Source: an uncultured Bacilli bacterium
GTDB lineage: Bacteria > Bacillota_I > Bacilli_A > RF39 > UBA660
Assembly: GCA_947624175.1 (NCBI GenBank)
Contig: CANQJD010000011.1
Coordinates: forward strand, 1-34,048
Reading direction: 5' to 3'
Length of the DNA: 34,048 nt
Shown here piece after piece: positions 1-7,980 of the stretch (the stretch's first letter is position 1; each line of letters opens with the position of its first letter). The notes beneath the pieces are model-generated. The model worked only from the letters and a program-made list of their open reading frames with translations, made no database searches and had not been told where the DNA came from. Position numbers and translations under genes: made by a program.

Positions 1-9
1 TTTTTTATT

Positions 10-40
10 AAGAAGTCTTTATTTTTGAGGCTTCTTTTAT
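10..40 (+). terminator. Intrinsic terminator of an upstream gene
   Basis: AAGAAGTC (10-17) can pair with GGCTTCTT (29-36), eight pairs including one G-T, followed by a short T-rich tail. It probably closes a plus-strand gene lying just left of the window. The gene itself is not visible. Confidence 0.5.
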
Positions 41-99
41 AAAGTTCAACATAACTAAAAGTTCAACATAAATAAAATTATGTGGAATTCCACATAATT
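41..99. promoter_or_regulatory. Direct repeats and 24-bp palindrome upstream of uvrA
   Basis: AAAGTTCAACATAA occurs twice (41-54 and 58-71, 17-base period). It is followed by a perfect 24-bp palindrome at 76-99, whose left half is AATTATGTGGAA. The palindrome ends 26 bases before the -10 element of the uvrA promoter, a position suited to a regulator. It does not match the Gram-positive LexA box (GAAC-N4-GTTC), although uvrA genes are commonly SOS-controlled. Confidence 0.45.
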
Positions 100-103
100 C
101 TAT

Positions 104-131
104 GTTAAAATTTCTAAATTTATGCTATAAT
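104..131 (+). promoter_or_regulatory. Probable uvrA promoter (extended -10)
   Basis: TATAAT at 126-131 is preceded by TATGC, giving a partial extended -10. The -35 around 103-109 (TGTTAAA) is poor. The predicted start of transcription near 138 leaves a leader of about 22 bases before the uvrA ATG. Confidence 0.55.
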
Positions 132-159
132 AGACTAGATTTTTAAAGAGGTGTTAGAT

Positions 160-2973
160 ATGGATAAGATTATCATTAAAGGGGCAAGAGAAAACAATTT
201 AAAGAACATTGATTTAGAATTACCAAAGAATAAATTGATAGTCATGACGGGGTTATCAGGAAGTGGTAAAAGTAGTTTAGCTTTTGATACCATTTATGCT
301 GAAGGTGAAAGACGATATGTTGAAAGTTTGTCGGCTTATGCTAGACAATTTTTAGGTGGCTCTGAAAAACCTGATGTTGATAGTATAGAAGGTTTATCAC
401 CTAGTATTTCAATTGACCAAAAAACAACTAGTAAAAATCCTCGTTCAACAGTTGGAACGGTTACCGAAATCTATGATTATCTAAGACTTATGTTTGCAAG
501 AATTGGAGTACCTTATTGTCCTAATCATCATATTCCAATAACTAGTCAATCAGTTGAGGAAATTGTTAATAAAATAGAAGAGTTCGAAGAAGGAACGAAA
601 TTAATCATTTTAGCACCCGTTGTTGATAGTGAAAAAGGAACTCATAAAGATACGTTAGATAATTTAAGAAAAGAAGGATATATTAGAGTTCGAATTAATG
701 GAGAAATGCATGACTTATCTGAAGAAATTAATCTTGAAAAAAATAAAAAAGATAAGATAGATGTTGTAGTTGATAGAATTGTAGTTAAAGAAGGAATTAG
801 AAGTAGACTTTATGAATCAATTGAAACAGCAACTAATCTTGCTAATGGTAAAGTTTTAGTTAATGTTGTTGGTGGTGAAGAAATATTATTTTCAACAACC
901 TATGCTTGTCCATATTGCAATTATTCAATTCCAACTCCAGAACCTAGAATGTTTAGTTTCAATGCCCCTTATGGAGCATGCCCTGAATGTAAAGGATTAG
1001 GTGTTAAATTAAAAATAGATGAAGCATTAGTGATTCCAGATGCCACTTTAAGTTTAAATAATAAATGTATTAAGACTTTAAATGATGATCAAGATTCTAT
1101 TGAATATAAAAGATTAAAAGCCGTATGTGATTATTATAAAATTGATATGGATAAACCATTTAATAAATTGAGTAAGAAAAATCAAGATATTATTCTTTAT
1201 GGTTCACCTGATATTTTAACTTTTAATATTACGAGTCGGAGTGGTAATGTTACCAAGAATAAAGATTATTTTGAAGGAGTAATCAATAATCTTGAAAGAA
1301 GGTATATGGATACCTCTAGTGAATGGATAAGAGATTGGCTAGAACAATATATGATTGAACTTCCATGTGAAGTATGTCATGGTGCAAGACTTAATGATAG
1401 TGTTTTAAATATTAAAGTTCAAGACAAAAATATCTATGAAGTTACTTGTATGTCAATTAAAGAGGCTATAGGCTGGTTTAATAATTTAAAGTTAAATGAA
1501 GAACAAAAGAAAATATCTGAATTAATTGTTAAAGAAATAATTAATCGACTTACGTTCTTAAAAAATGTTGGTCTTGAATATTTAACAATGTCAAGAATGA
1601 GTGGTACTTTATCAGGAGGAGAAGCTCAAAGAATTAGATTAGCAACTCAAATTGGTTCAAGATTAACAGGAGTTTTATATGTGTTAGACGAGCCTAGTAT
1701 TGGTTTACATCAAAAAGATAATGAGAAGTTGATTAATTCCTTACTTGAAATGCGGGATTTAGGAAATACTTTAATTGTCGTTGAACATGATACGGATACC
1801 ATGCTTGCAAGTGATTACCTAGTTGATATAGGGCCAGGTGCTGGAGAAGCTGGAGGATATGTGGTTGCAGCTGGAACTCCTCAAGAAGTAATGAAAAATG
1901 AAAATAGTATCACAGGTCGTTATTTAAGTGGAAAAGAATGTATTCCTGTTCCTAAAACAAGAAGAAAAGGTAATGACAAATTCATTGAAATTAAGGGAGC
2001 CTGTGAAAATAATTTACAAGATATTGATGTTAAGATACCACTTGGAACATTCACTTGTGTTACAGGAGTATCAGGAAGTGGAAAGAGTAGTCTAGTTATG
2101 CAAATCTTAGCTAATGCTTGTATGAATTATATTTATAAATCTAAAGTAAAACCAGGTCGGCATAAAAAAATATTAGGACTTAATAATTTAGATAAAGTAG
2201 TTGTTATAACTCAAAATCCAATTGGTAGAACTCCAAGAAGTAACCCAGCCACTTATACAGGCGTATTTGATGATATTAGAGATTTATTCACGAATACGAA
2301 AGAAGCTAAGATGTTAGGTTATGGCAAGAATCGTTTTTCATTTAATGTTAAAGGTGGAAGATGTGAAGCATGTCGTGGAGATGGGGTTAAGAAAATTGAA
2401 ATGCATTTTTTACCTGATGTGTATATTCCATGTGAAGTATGTCATGGAACTCGTTATAACAGTGAAACTTTATCTATTAAATATAAAGACAAAAATATTG
2501 CTGAAGTTCTTGATATGCGAGTAACGGAAGCCTTAACTTTCTTTGAGAATTTTCCAAAAATAAAGAATAAACTTCAAGTTATGGAAGATGTTGGACTTGG
2601 ATATGTTAAATTAGGTCAAAGTGCAACTACTTTATCTGGAGGAGAAGCTGGTCGAGTTAAGTTATCAAAAGAACTTCAAAAGAAAGCAACTGGTAAAACT
2701 TTATTTATTTTAGATGAACCAACAACTGGTCTTCATATGGCTGATATTAAAAGATTACTTGCTATTTTAAACCGGATAGTTGAAAATGGTGATACGGTTT
2801 TAATAATTGAACATAATCTTGATGTTATAAAATCAGCCGATTATATAATCGATTTAGGTCCTGACGGCGGAGAAGGTGGCGGTACTGTTGTTGCTAAAGG
2901 TACTCCAGAAGTTGTTGCTAAAGTTGAAAATAGTTATACCGGTGAATTCTTGAAAAAAATCTTAAAAATATAA
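160..2973 (+). CDS. uvrA: Excinuclease ABC subunit A
   Basis: UvrA is the damage-scanning, DNA-binding ATPase of nucleotide excision repair; it loads UvrB at lesions in the cytoplasm. The 937-residue length is normal. Walker A motifs (GLSGSGKS near residue 31 and GVSGSGKS near 636) and two ABC signatures (LSGGEAQR near 484, LSGGEAGR near 825) show the tandem ATPase layout, with Walker B segments VLDEPSIGLH and ILDEPTTGLH. Zinc-binding cysteine pairs (CPYC/CPEC, CEVCHG, CEACRG/CEVCHG) are present. The second signature reads EAGR where EAQR is usual, a small oddity. I chose ATG 160 over GTG 151 because AGAGGTG at 147-153 is the ribosome site and the protein then begins MDKIIIKGARENN, as the family does. 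uvrB may lie upstream but is not in view. No strong terminator is seen directly after the stop. Confidence 0.98.
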   Translation: MDKIIIKGARENNLKNIDLELPKNKLIVMTGLSGSGKSSLAFDTIYAEGERRYVESLSAYARQFLGGSEKPDVDSIEGLSPSISIDQKTTSKNPRSTVGTVTEIYDYLRLMFARIGVPYCPNHHIPITSQSVEEIVNKIEEFEEGTKLIILAPVVDSEKGTHKDTLDNLRKEGYIRVRINGEMHDLSEEINLEKNKKDKIDVVVDRIVVKEGIRSRLYESIETATNLANGKVLVNVVGGEEILFSTTYACPYCNYSIPTPEPRMFSFNAPYGACPECKGLGVKLKIDEALVIPDATLSLNNKCIKTLNDDQDSIEYKRLKAVCDYYKIDMDKPFNKLSKKNQDIILYGSPDILTFNITSRSGNVTKNKDYFEGVINNLERRYMDTSSEWIRDWLEQYMIELPCEVCHGARLNDSVLNIKVQDKNIYEVTCMSIKEAIGWFNNLKLNEEQKKISELIVKEIINRLTFLKNVGLEYLTMSRMSGTLSGGEAQRIRLATQIGSRLTGVLYVLDEPSIGLHQKDNEKLINSLLEMRDLGNTLIVVEHDTDTMLASDYLVDIGPGAGEAGGYVVAAGTPQEVMKNENSITGRYLSGKECIPVPKTRRKGNDKFIEIKGACENNLQDIDVKIPLGTFTCVTGVSGSGKSSLVMQILANACMNYIYKSKVKPGRHKKILGLNNLDKVVVITQNPIGRTPRSNPATYTGVFDDIRDLFTNTKEAKMLGYGKNRFSFNVKGGRCEACRGDGVKKIEMHFLPDVYIPCEVCHGTRYNSETLSIKYKDKNIAEVLDMRVTEALTFFENFPKIKNKLQVMEDVGLGYVKLGQSATTLSGGEAGRVKLSKELQKKATGKTLFILDEPTTGLHMADIKRLLAILNRIVENGDTVLIIEHNLDVIKSADYIIDLGPDGGEGGGTVVAKGTPEVVAKVENSYTGEFLKKILKI

Positions 2974-3005
2974 AATTATTTAATCATAAAAAAGTTAAAA
3001 TATGC

Positions 3006-3034
3006 TTGCAATATAATAAAAAATATGATAATAT
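3006..3034 (+). promoter_or_regulatory. Promoter of the putative antisense RNA
   Basis: TTGCAA (3006-3011), a 17-base spacer and TAATAT (3029-3034) preceded by TGA, an extended -10. Transcription would start near 3041, one base before the 14-base repeat shared with the toxin reading frame. Confidence 0.55.
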
Positions 3035-3040
3035 GAATAC

Positions 3041-3150
3041 ATGAAGAAAAAATTCATAAAATAAAAAAGGATATACCTAATTTGTCTGGTTAGGTACTAT
3101 TCCTATAAGGTCTAGCACACTAACGTATAGACTCGTTAGTGTGCTCTTTC
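3041..3150 (+). ncRNA. Putative antitoxin antisense RNA
   Basis: This is a predicted convergent transcript of about 110 bases. It would begin with the 14-base repeat TGAAGAAAAAATTC (3042-3055), run through the 3' part of the opposing toxin transcript, and end at a perfect 12-bp hairpin (AGCACACTAACG at 3114-3125 with CGTTAGTGTGCT at 3134-3145, loop of eight) followed by CTTTC. The T-tract is weak, so read-through to the strong terminator at 3461-3495 is possible. Its 5' repeat is complementary to toxin codons 5 to 9, and its body is complementary to the toxin mRNA 3' region. That is the logic of convergent type I antitoxin RNAs such as RNA II of the Fst/par locus. Existence is inferred from promoter, hairpin and complementarity only. 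Confidence 0.45.
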
Positions 3151-3238
3151 ACTAGTTAGCTAGTAAAATTGCTAGTACTAGTGCTAGGATTGAAAGTCCT
3201 ATATGTAGTAATACTACTACTACTTGAAGAAAAAATTC
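3042..3238. repeat. 14-bp direct repeat pair within the toxin locus
   Basis: TGAAGAAAAAATTC occurs exactly at 3042-3055 and at 3225-3238. The first copy is at the predicted 5' end of the plus-strand RNA. The second lies inside the minus-strand small gene, just after its start codon. Direct repeats read by convergent transcripts yield complementary RNA segments. Confidence 0.7.
3063..3104 (-). terminator. Terminator of the small-peptide mRNA
   Basis: Read on the minus strand, TACCTAA (3096-3090) pairs with TTAGGTA (3080-3074) around a nine-base loop, with an outer AGGA/TCCT stem (3104-3101 with 3071-3068). A run of T follows (3067-3063). It lies downstream of the peptide gene and inside the left arm of the long inverted repeat. 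Confidence 0.55.
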
Positions 3239-3350
3239 TCTTTTAAGCATAGTACCACCTCCCGTTAAATAGATTTTTAAACTGTGGAGAACATCATGAT
3301 TTGAAAATGTCTATATTAAGGGAATAGCACCTAACGAATTAAGTATATCC
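3069..3350. repeat. Long imperfect inverted repeat bracketing the small-peptide gene
   Basis: Arms 3069-3103 and 3321-3350 are inverted copies. In the minus-strand RNA they can form two 14-bp helices separated by a small internal loop. The only two differing positions (a T-G and a G-T) are both G-U wobbles in the minus-strand RNA, but would be A-C mismatches in a plus-strand RNA. The predicted transcript begins and ends at these arms, so the mRNA could close on itself. The 5' arm alone can also form ACTTAA-TTCG-TTAGGT, a competing local hairpin. Confidence 0.65.
3152..3250 (-). CDS. Small hydrophobic peptide, candidate type I toxin
   Basis: This 32-residue frame is too short for ordinary gene finders. 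It starts MLKREFFLQ and continues as one uninterrupted hydrophobic helix of Val, Leu, Ile and Ala (residues 8-31) with a single His16, ending LLAN. Such a peptide would insert in the membrane, like Fst, TxpA/BsrG or holin-like toxins, although I do not see a family signature. A very strong ribosome site, GGGAGGTGG (3263-3255), sits four bases before the ATG. A near-consensus promoter lies upstream (3358-3386) and a terminator downstream (3063-3104), with a predicted leader of about 100 bases. Codons 5 to 9 are complementary to the 5' end of the predicted antisense RNA. The function as a toxin is inference from this architecture. Confidence 0.7.
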   Translation of the reverse strand: MLKREFFLQVVVVLLHIGLSILALVLAILLAN

Positions 3351-3357
3351 AAAATTA

Positions 3358-3386
3358 ATTATATAGCAATGAGATATTTAAGTCAA
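3358..3386 (-). promoter_or_regulatory. Promoter of the small-peptide gene
   Basis: On the minus strand TTGACT (3386-3381), a 17-base spacer and TATAAT (3363-3358) form the best sigma-A promoter in the window. Transcription should start at about 3351-3350, exactly at the outer edge of the long inverted repeat. Confidence 0.8.
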
Positions 3387-3460
3387 CAAGAAAGATAGAA
3401 ATATTTATAAAAATATATCATGATTATATTATTAATATAATTTAATATAAAAAGTTAAAG

Positions 3461-3495
3461 AAACATATAACCCAAAATTATATGTTTTTATTTTC
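3461..3495 (+). terminator. Intrinsic terminator before the 3580 operon
   Basis: AAACATATAA (3461-3470) pairs perfectly with TTATATGTTT (3478-3487) around CCCAAAA, followed by a T-rich tail. It may stop read-through from uvrA or a longer form of the antisense RNA. The AT-rich stretch 3387-3460 between the peptide promoter and this hairpin shows no gene. Confidence 0.6.
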
Positions 3496-3514
3496 TAAAA
3501 AATAGCTAAACTAC

Positions 3515-3543
3515 TTGGAGTTAGTAAAAAAATATATTATAAT
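3515..3543 (+). promoter_or_regulatory. Promoter of the 3580-9123 operon
   Basis: TTGGAG (3515-3520), a 17-base spacer and TATAAT (3538-3543). The predicted leader is about 30 bases before the ATG at 3580. The next recognisable terminator is at 9122, which fits one four-gene transcript. Confidence 0.7.
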
Positions 3544-3579
3544 ATTAATAGAATAGGTTTTGGATAGAAAGGAGTAGTC

Positions 3580-4632
3580 ATGAATGGTTTAGATAAAAAG
3601 ATTACAGTTGGTTTTTCATTAGCATTTGTTGGTCTTATTCTATTATTTGCTGGCTTATTCATGACTAACTTTGTTAGAAATTCTTATTATTTTGATAATA
3701 GTTCAGAAAATATAGGCAATAAAGTTTCAGTTAATTATACTAGAAAAGGAGAATATGATACAGTTATTGTTTATGATAATGTATATCAAGGAGTAAAAAT
3801 TAAAAATAAAAGTGATATTACCAATCTAATTATTGAAGATTCAGAGGTTCAAAAAGTAAATTGCCCTAGTGAAATAAAAAGTATTGAAGATGAAATAATT
3901 AAAAAATACGGAATAACAGCAGTTAACTTATGTGAGATAGATCCTAATTTTGCAAGAGAACTTGGAAATGTAATTGGAAAAATTTATCAAGACTACCCAA
4001 GTGCTAGAGGCTATTTATCCAATTTAACAATTGCTAATTCTGGTGGTGATATATCTGAAAATACGATTGCGGCTTTTCAAGGGGCTTTTCCATTTGCAAC
4101 TTCTAACAGTAGGTCTAGTTATCCTTGGGCTATTAAAACCTTACTAATTTTAAATTCTAAATACTTTTTAAATCCTGATCGATTACAATTAAATGCTAAT
4201 AAAAATGCAGCAACAGGTTGGTTTCCTAAAGGAACAACAAAATATTCAACGGTTGCTCATGAACTTGGACATTATTTAGCATTTATAGCAACTTTAAAAC
4301 ACTATGGTTTAGATTCGATAACATTAATTGATAATAAGAATGTTGATAAATATTATACAATGATTAAAAATCATAACAATAGTACCTATGCTTATGAAAT
4401 ATTAACTAAAGCCTATAAAAAGTATCAGCAAGAAGGAGGTAATTTAAACTTTGATGCTTGGCGAGCAACGATTTCTAAATATGCAATAGCTAAAGACAAC
4501 AGTGGCAATTACATCTATCACGAAACAATAGCTGAAGCATTCCATGATGTATATTTAAATGGTGATTTAGCTGAGGTTGCTAGTCAATATATCGTTCAAG
4601 TTTTAAAAAGTGAATTGGAGGTAAAATCATGA
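3580..4632 (+). CDS. Membrane-anchored gluzincin-type zinc metallopeptidase, putative
   Basis: The 350-residue protein has one N-terminal membrane segment (about residues 9-32) and an otherwise extracytoplasmic body. The segment STVAHELGHYLAF carries the HExxH zinc motif (H227, E228, H231). About 85 residues later YHETIAEAFHDVY (E315, E319) offers a plausible third zinc ligand, the pattern of gluzincins and of the anthrax lethal-factor-like peptidases. The substrate is unknown; cell-surface or secreted protein processing is likely. The ribosome site GAAAGGAG precedes the ATG. The stop overlaps the next start in ATGA, so it is translationally coupled to the HtrA-fold gene. The family is not named with certainty; the zinc motif is what the sequence shows. 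Confidence 0.7.
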   Translation: MNGLDKKITVGFSLAFVGLILLFAGLFMTNFVRNSYYFDNSSENIGNKVSVNYTRKGEYDTVIVYDNVYQGVKIKNKSDITNLIIEDSEVQKVNCPSEIKSIEDEIIKKYGITAVNLCEIDPNFARELGNVIGKIYQDYPSARGYLSNLTIANSGGDISENTIAAFQGAFPFATSNSRSSYPWAIKTLLILNSKYFLNPDRLQLNANKNAATGWFPKGTTKYSTVAHELGHYLAFIATLKHYGLDSITLIDNKNVDKYYTMIKNHNNSTYAYEILTKAYKKYQQEGGNLNFDAWRATISKYAIAKDNSGNYIYHETIAEAFHDVYLNGDLAEVASQYIVQVLKSELEVKS

Positions 4633-6338
4633 AACGAAAAATAATAATTATCATAACTATATTCTTTATAACTTTGTCAGTTTATGCTATAACAACAAAA
4701 TTTAATTTTAGTCTTGAAACTTTATCATTTAATAAAAGTAATACTATCATGACTAACTTTAATAAAGATTATACTTTGACTTATAAAATAACTGATTTAG
4801 ATAAAGAATTAGAAAATGAAATAACCAGTTTAACCAAAAAAACAACCTATTTATTACTAGGTGAAATGGGAGATGGAACAGAGACCAGTGAAGAATATTA
4901 TAACCGTCATGAAGACTTTTTAAATTTAGTCTATCTTCCGGATATTCCAAAAGATTCTAAAACCTCAACTGGTTATGATGAAAATAGTCGGGAATATAAA
5001 GATTATTTAGTTTCTAGTATGACTTTACCAAAAGTATTCTTATCTTTAAGTGAATATGGAGTTATTTATAATTCATATGGAGATATTCAAATTACCACAA
5101 GTTCTGATTTAATTATAAGTACTATCGTATTACCTAATATCAAAATAAAACAAGTAAATCCTGATAACCGAAGTGAATATGAATATGTAACTTCTAACTT
5201 AATATTGCATTATTACTTTAAAGAGTTAAAAAATGATTATAAATTATACTATTTATATACTGAATTAGAAGATGATTTAAACTTATACTTTGATAATGTA
5301 GCATCGGTTGAAAAACTAAATACTTTAGCAATTATTCCACCTTATGAAAATAATTCAGATATTTATGATTATAGTAAATTAAATAGTTTAAGTAATGAAA
5401 CCATTAATAATATATATAATGCTAATAAACAAAATATTGTTTATTTAACAGCAAGTTATAATAATTCGGTTGTAAAGACAGCTAATGGAATTATTATAGA
5501 TGATGGATTAGTGGTTACAACTTGGAAGTTTTTAGAACATGCTTTAATAAATGCTCAAAATATTGAAATTACATCAGGAGATAAAACTTTAAAACTAAAT
5601 GGAATTGTAACGATTGACCCGGATATTGATATAGCAATTTTAAAATTAGAAGATAAAACGAACAATTATGTAAAATTAGGTAATGCCAATAATTTACAAG
5701 TAAGTGATGTTGGAATTAATCTTTTAACCTCAACCGGGATTGGGTTAACGGCTAATTCAGGAATATTAGTAGCAAATGCTAATTATTTAGAAACTTCAAT
5801 TCCAATTTCTAAAGATATTTCAGGTAGTCCATTATTCAATTTAAATGGTGAAGTTATTGGTCTAAACTTAGGAGAAAATGTAAATACAAGCATTTCAAGA
5901 TTTTTAAAAGTTGAAGCTTTAAAAGAAATTCAAGATAAATTTAAAAGTTTAAACTTTGAAGATATTGATACGATTAGTTTTCAAGATTTAAAATCAAAAT
6001 ATTATTATATAAGTTATAATGAAGAAATAATTAAAAATAATATTCCAAAAAGCAAATGGAAAGAATTTTCTAAAATAGGTAATATTGAAAAAAATATTAA
6101 TTTAGAACTAGTAAAAGCAAGTTATAAAGATGGTATAGTTAGTTTAAGATATAAAAATAGTATTAGTAACTATACTGATAGTATGAATTTAAGTCTAGAA
6201 TTCATAGAATCTTTAGAAAATAGTGGATTTAAAAATACTTTAAATACCAATACGAAAAAGATTTATGAAAATAAACATTATCAAGTAATTATTATGAAAG
6301 AATTTGATTACTTAATTGTTGTAGAGGTGAAGTTATGA
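4629..6338 (+). CDS. Exported trypsin/HtrA-fold protein, probably inactive protease
   Basis: This protein of 569 residues begins with a signal or anchor segment (residues 4-20). The middle (about 285-430) follows the HtrA/DegP-like serine protease pattern: GLVVTTWKFLEHA where active members read G-VVTNNHVV; DPDIDIAILKL with D334 at the Asp position; and DISGSPLFNLNGEVIGLN with S398 at the nucleophile position. The catalytic His falls on K300, so Ser and Asp remain while His is lost. This suggests a pseudoprotease used for binding. The N-terminal 280 residues and C-terminal 120 residues are unassigned, and no PDZ domain is evident. It overlaps the metallopeptidase gene by four bases upstream and the next gene downstream (ATGA), in an operon. 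Confidence 0.7.
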   Translation: MKRKIIIIITIFFITLSVYAITTKFNFSLETLSFNKSNTIMTNFNKDYTLTYKITDLDKELENEITSLTKKTTYLLLGEMGDGTETSEEYYNRHEDFLNLVYLPDIPKDSKTSTGYDENSREYKDYLVSSMTLPKVFLSLSEYGVIYNSYGDIQITTSSDLIISTIVLPNIKIKQVNPDNRSEYEYVTSNLILHYYFKELKNDYKLYYLYTELEDDLNLYFDNVASVEKLNTLAIIPPYENNSDIYDYSKLNSLSNETINNIYNANKQNIVYLTASYNNSVVKTANGIIIDDGLVVTTWKFLEHALINAQNIEITSGDKTLKLNGIVTIDPDIDIAILKLEDKTNNYVKLGNANNLQVSDVGINLLTSTGIGLTANSGILVANANYLETSIPISKDISGSPLFNLNGEVIGLNLGENVNTSISRFLKVEALKEIQDKFKSLNFEDIDTISFQDLKSKYYYISYNEEIIKNNIPKSKWKEFSKIGNIEKNINLELVKASYKDGIVSLRYKNSISNYTDSMNLSLEFIESLENSGFKNTLNTNTKKIYENKHYQVIIMKEFDYLIVVEVKL

Positions 6339-7963
6339 GAAAAATACAAGATTTAATGAAAAATAAAAAAGTTATTTTCATAACTCCTATTGCTTTAAGT
6401 ATTTTATTAATTTTGATTATAAGTATCTCTTTGATTATGGGAAGAAAACCTTATTTAAAAACTTTAGATACTAATGATTATAAATTAGTTTATGATAGTA
6501 CTTGGAAAATAAAAGAAAAGACTAATACTAAAATATTATTAAGACATAAAAGTAAAAGTGAAGTAAATATAGAAATCATGACTTTAAATACAGAAAATAA
6601 ATATCAAAGTATAAAAGACTTAATAGATGAAGTAATCTATAACATTAAAGAAAATAATCCAGATTATAATCTCTTAAAAATGGAAGATACAACTTTAACT
6701 AAAAATAATTATTCAGGATATAAACTTTTATATGAAAATGAAGATAATGAAGTGTTAATATCAGTTTTTAAACGAGGAGATAAATTAATTTTTATAAGTT
6801 ATTTAGCAAATAGTACTTATTTTGATATATTACTTGATAGTGTTAATAATATAATTTATAATTTTGATATGCAAGAAGAAGTATATGCTTTAGTTAGTAG
6901 GGCTAGTATTCCAGAAAAAGAATTAGAATATAAAGAAAGTAAGCAAGTGGAAATCTTATTAAAGTCTAGTCAAGATGTTGAGATTGCTAGTAATAATTAT
7001 TATGTTAATTATACAATACCTGATAATTTTAGAAGTTTAGATTTTTTATCTAATACAGGAAATTATGAATTTGAAGGATTAGAAAGTGGTAGTCTTACTT
7101 TAGTTAGTAATATTTTAAATCGAAATATCTATGAATATGTTGATAAAGATAGTAGTTTAAGTTTATATACAAGATTTGATAGTTATAAAAATTATTCAGA
7201 TTTTACAGAAGGATTAATTAAAATTGATAATGGTCATGATGGGTATATTTATAAAAATAGTTATCATAATAATGAAAATACTCTTGAAGAAAATGTAATT
7301 ATAGTGTATACTTTAGATAAGAATCATATCTTGATAATAGAACTTAAGGCAATGGGTGTTAGTATTCCTCAAGAATTAGTTCAAATGATTAAGATAAATT
7401 CTGCTTCTAATTATGCTAATTATTTAAAAAGTGAAGTACAAGGTAATCAAATAACTTCTGAATTAAAAAGAATTACTAGTGCAACTGATGAACCATATGA
7501 TAATATTAGAATTAAATTACCAATTAAGTATCAAGAACTTGATGATAATGCTAATATTTATTCAGTAAGACATTTTGGACTTAACTATAATTTAGATAAG
7601 AAAATGTATGATTATGAAGTTAAATATCAATTAGCTACAAAAGATAAAAATAGTGAAATTGATAGAATTAATAGTTTATTTAAAAAAGCTTATGGTAGTT
7701 ATAAGTATTTAGAGAAAAAAGGTAATATAACGTTAAATGGTAAAAACTTTGAAAGATATATTGGAGGATATACTGATTTAAGTGGTATTATGTTTACAAA
7801 TCTAAATAGATATAATTACTATGTAAATAAAGAAGTTTTATTCTTTGGGCTTGATAAGGGTGGATTTTTAGTGGTTGAAGTAAGTGGTAATGGTAAAGAG
7901 ATTACCAATAGTATTCTTGAAGAAGTTACGAATTTTCAAGTATTAGAACAAAAATTAAAATAA
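6335..7963 (+). CDS. Membrane-anchored protein with three repeated extracytoplasmic modules
   Basis: This 542-residue protein has a cytoplasmic N-terminus, one membrane segment (about 15-36) and a long extracytoplasmic region. I see three loosely similar modules of roughly 130-150 residues, at about 40-175, 220-350 and 385-540. Each starts with a short strand-rich stretch (YKLVYDSTWKI, YYVNYTIPDNF, IRIKLPIKYQEL) and ends in an amphipathic segment. The pattern resembles the small alpha/beta PsbP/Mog1-like domains seen in exported proteins, but this is a weak call. Translation is coupled to the HtrA-fold gene by ATGA, and the AGAGGTGA ribosome site is inside the upstream gene. A scaffold or binding role within the same surface complex is inferred from the operon only. 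Confidence 0.65.
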   Translation: MRKIQDLMKNKKVIFITPIALSILLILIISISLIMGRKPYLKTLDTNDYKLVYDSTWKIKEKTNTKILLRHKSKSEVNIEIMTLNTENKYQSIKDLIDEVIYNIKENNPDYNLLKMEDTTLTKNNYSGYKLLYENEDNEVLISVFKRGDKLIFISYLANSTYFDILLDSVNNIIYNFDMQEEVYALVSRASIPEKELEYKESKQVEILLKSSQDVEIASNNYYVNYTIPDNFRSLDFLSNTGNYEFEGLESGSLTLVSNILNRNIYEYVDKDSSLSLYTRFDSYKNYSDFTEGLIKIDNGHDGYIYKNSYHNNENTLEENVIIVYTLDKNHILIIELKAMGVSIPQELVQMIKINSASNYANYLKSEVQGNQITSELKRITSATDEPYDNIRIKLPIKYQELDDNANIYSVRHFGLNYNLDKKMYDYEVKYQLATKDKNSEIDRINSLFKKAYGSYKYLEKKGNITLNGKNFERYIGGYTDLSGIMFTNLNRYNYYVNKEVLFFGLDKGGFLVVEVSGNGKEITNSILEEVTNFQVLEQKLK

Positions 7964-7980
7964 AGAAAGAAGGAAGAAAA

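Noticed and set aside
41..99. LexA (SOS) box of the Bacillus type at uvrA
   Set aside because: No GAAC-N4-GTTC is present; the palindrome is reported as an unknown operator instead.
2321..2524. A 67-residue alternative frame inside uvrA
   Set aside because: Fully inside the strongly supported UvrA zinc-finger region, with no independent signals.
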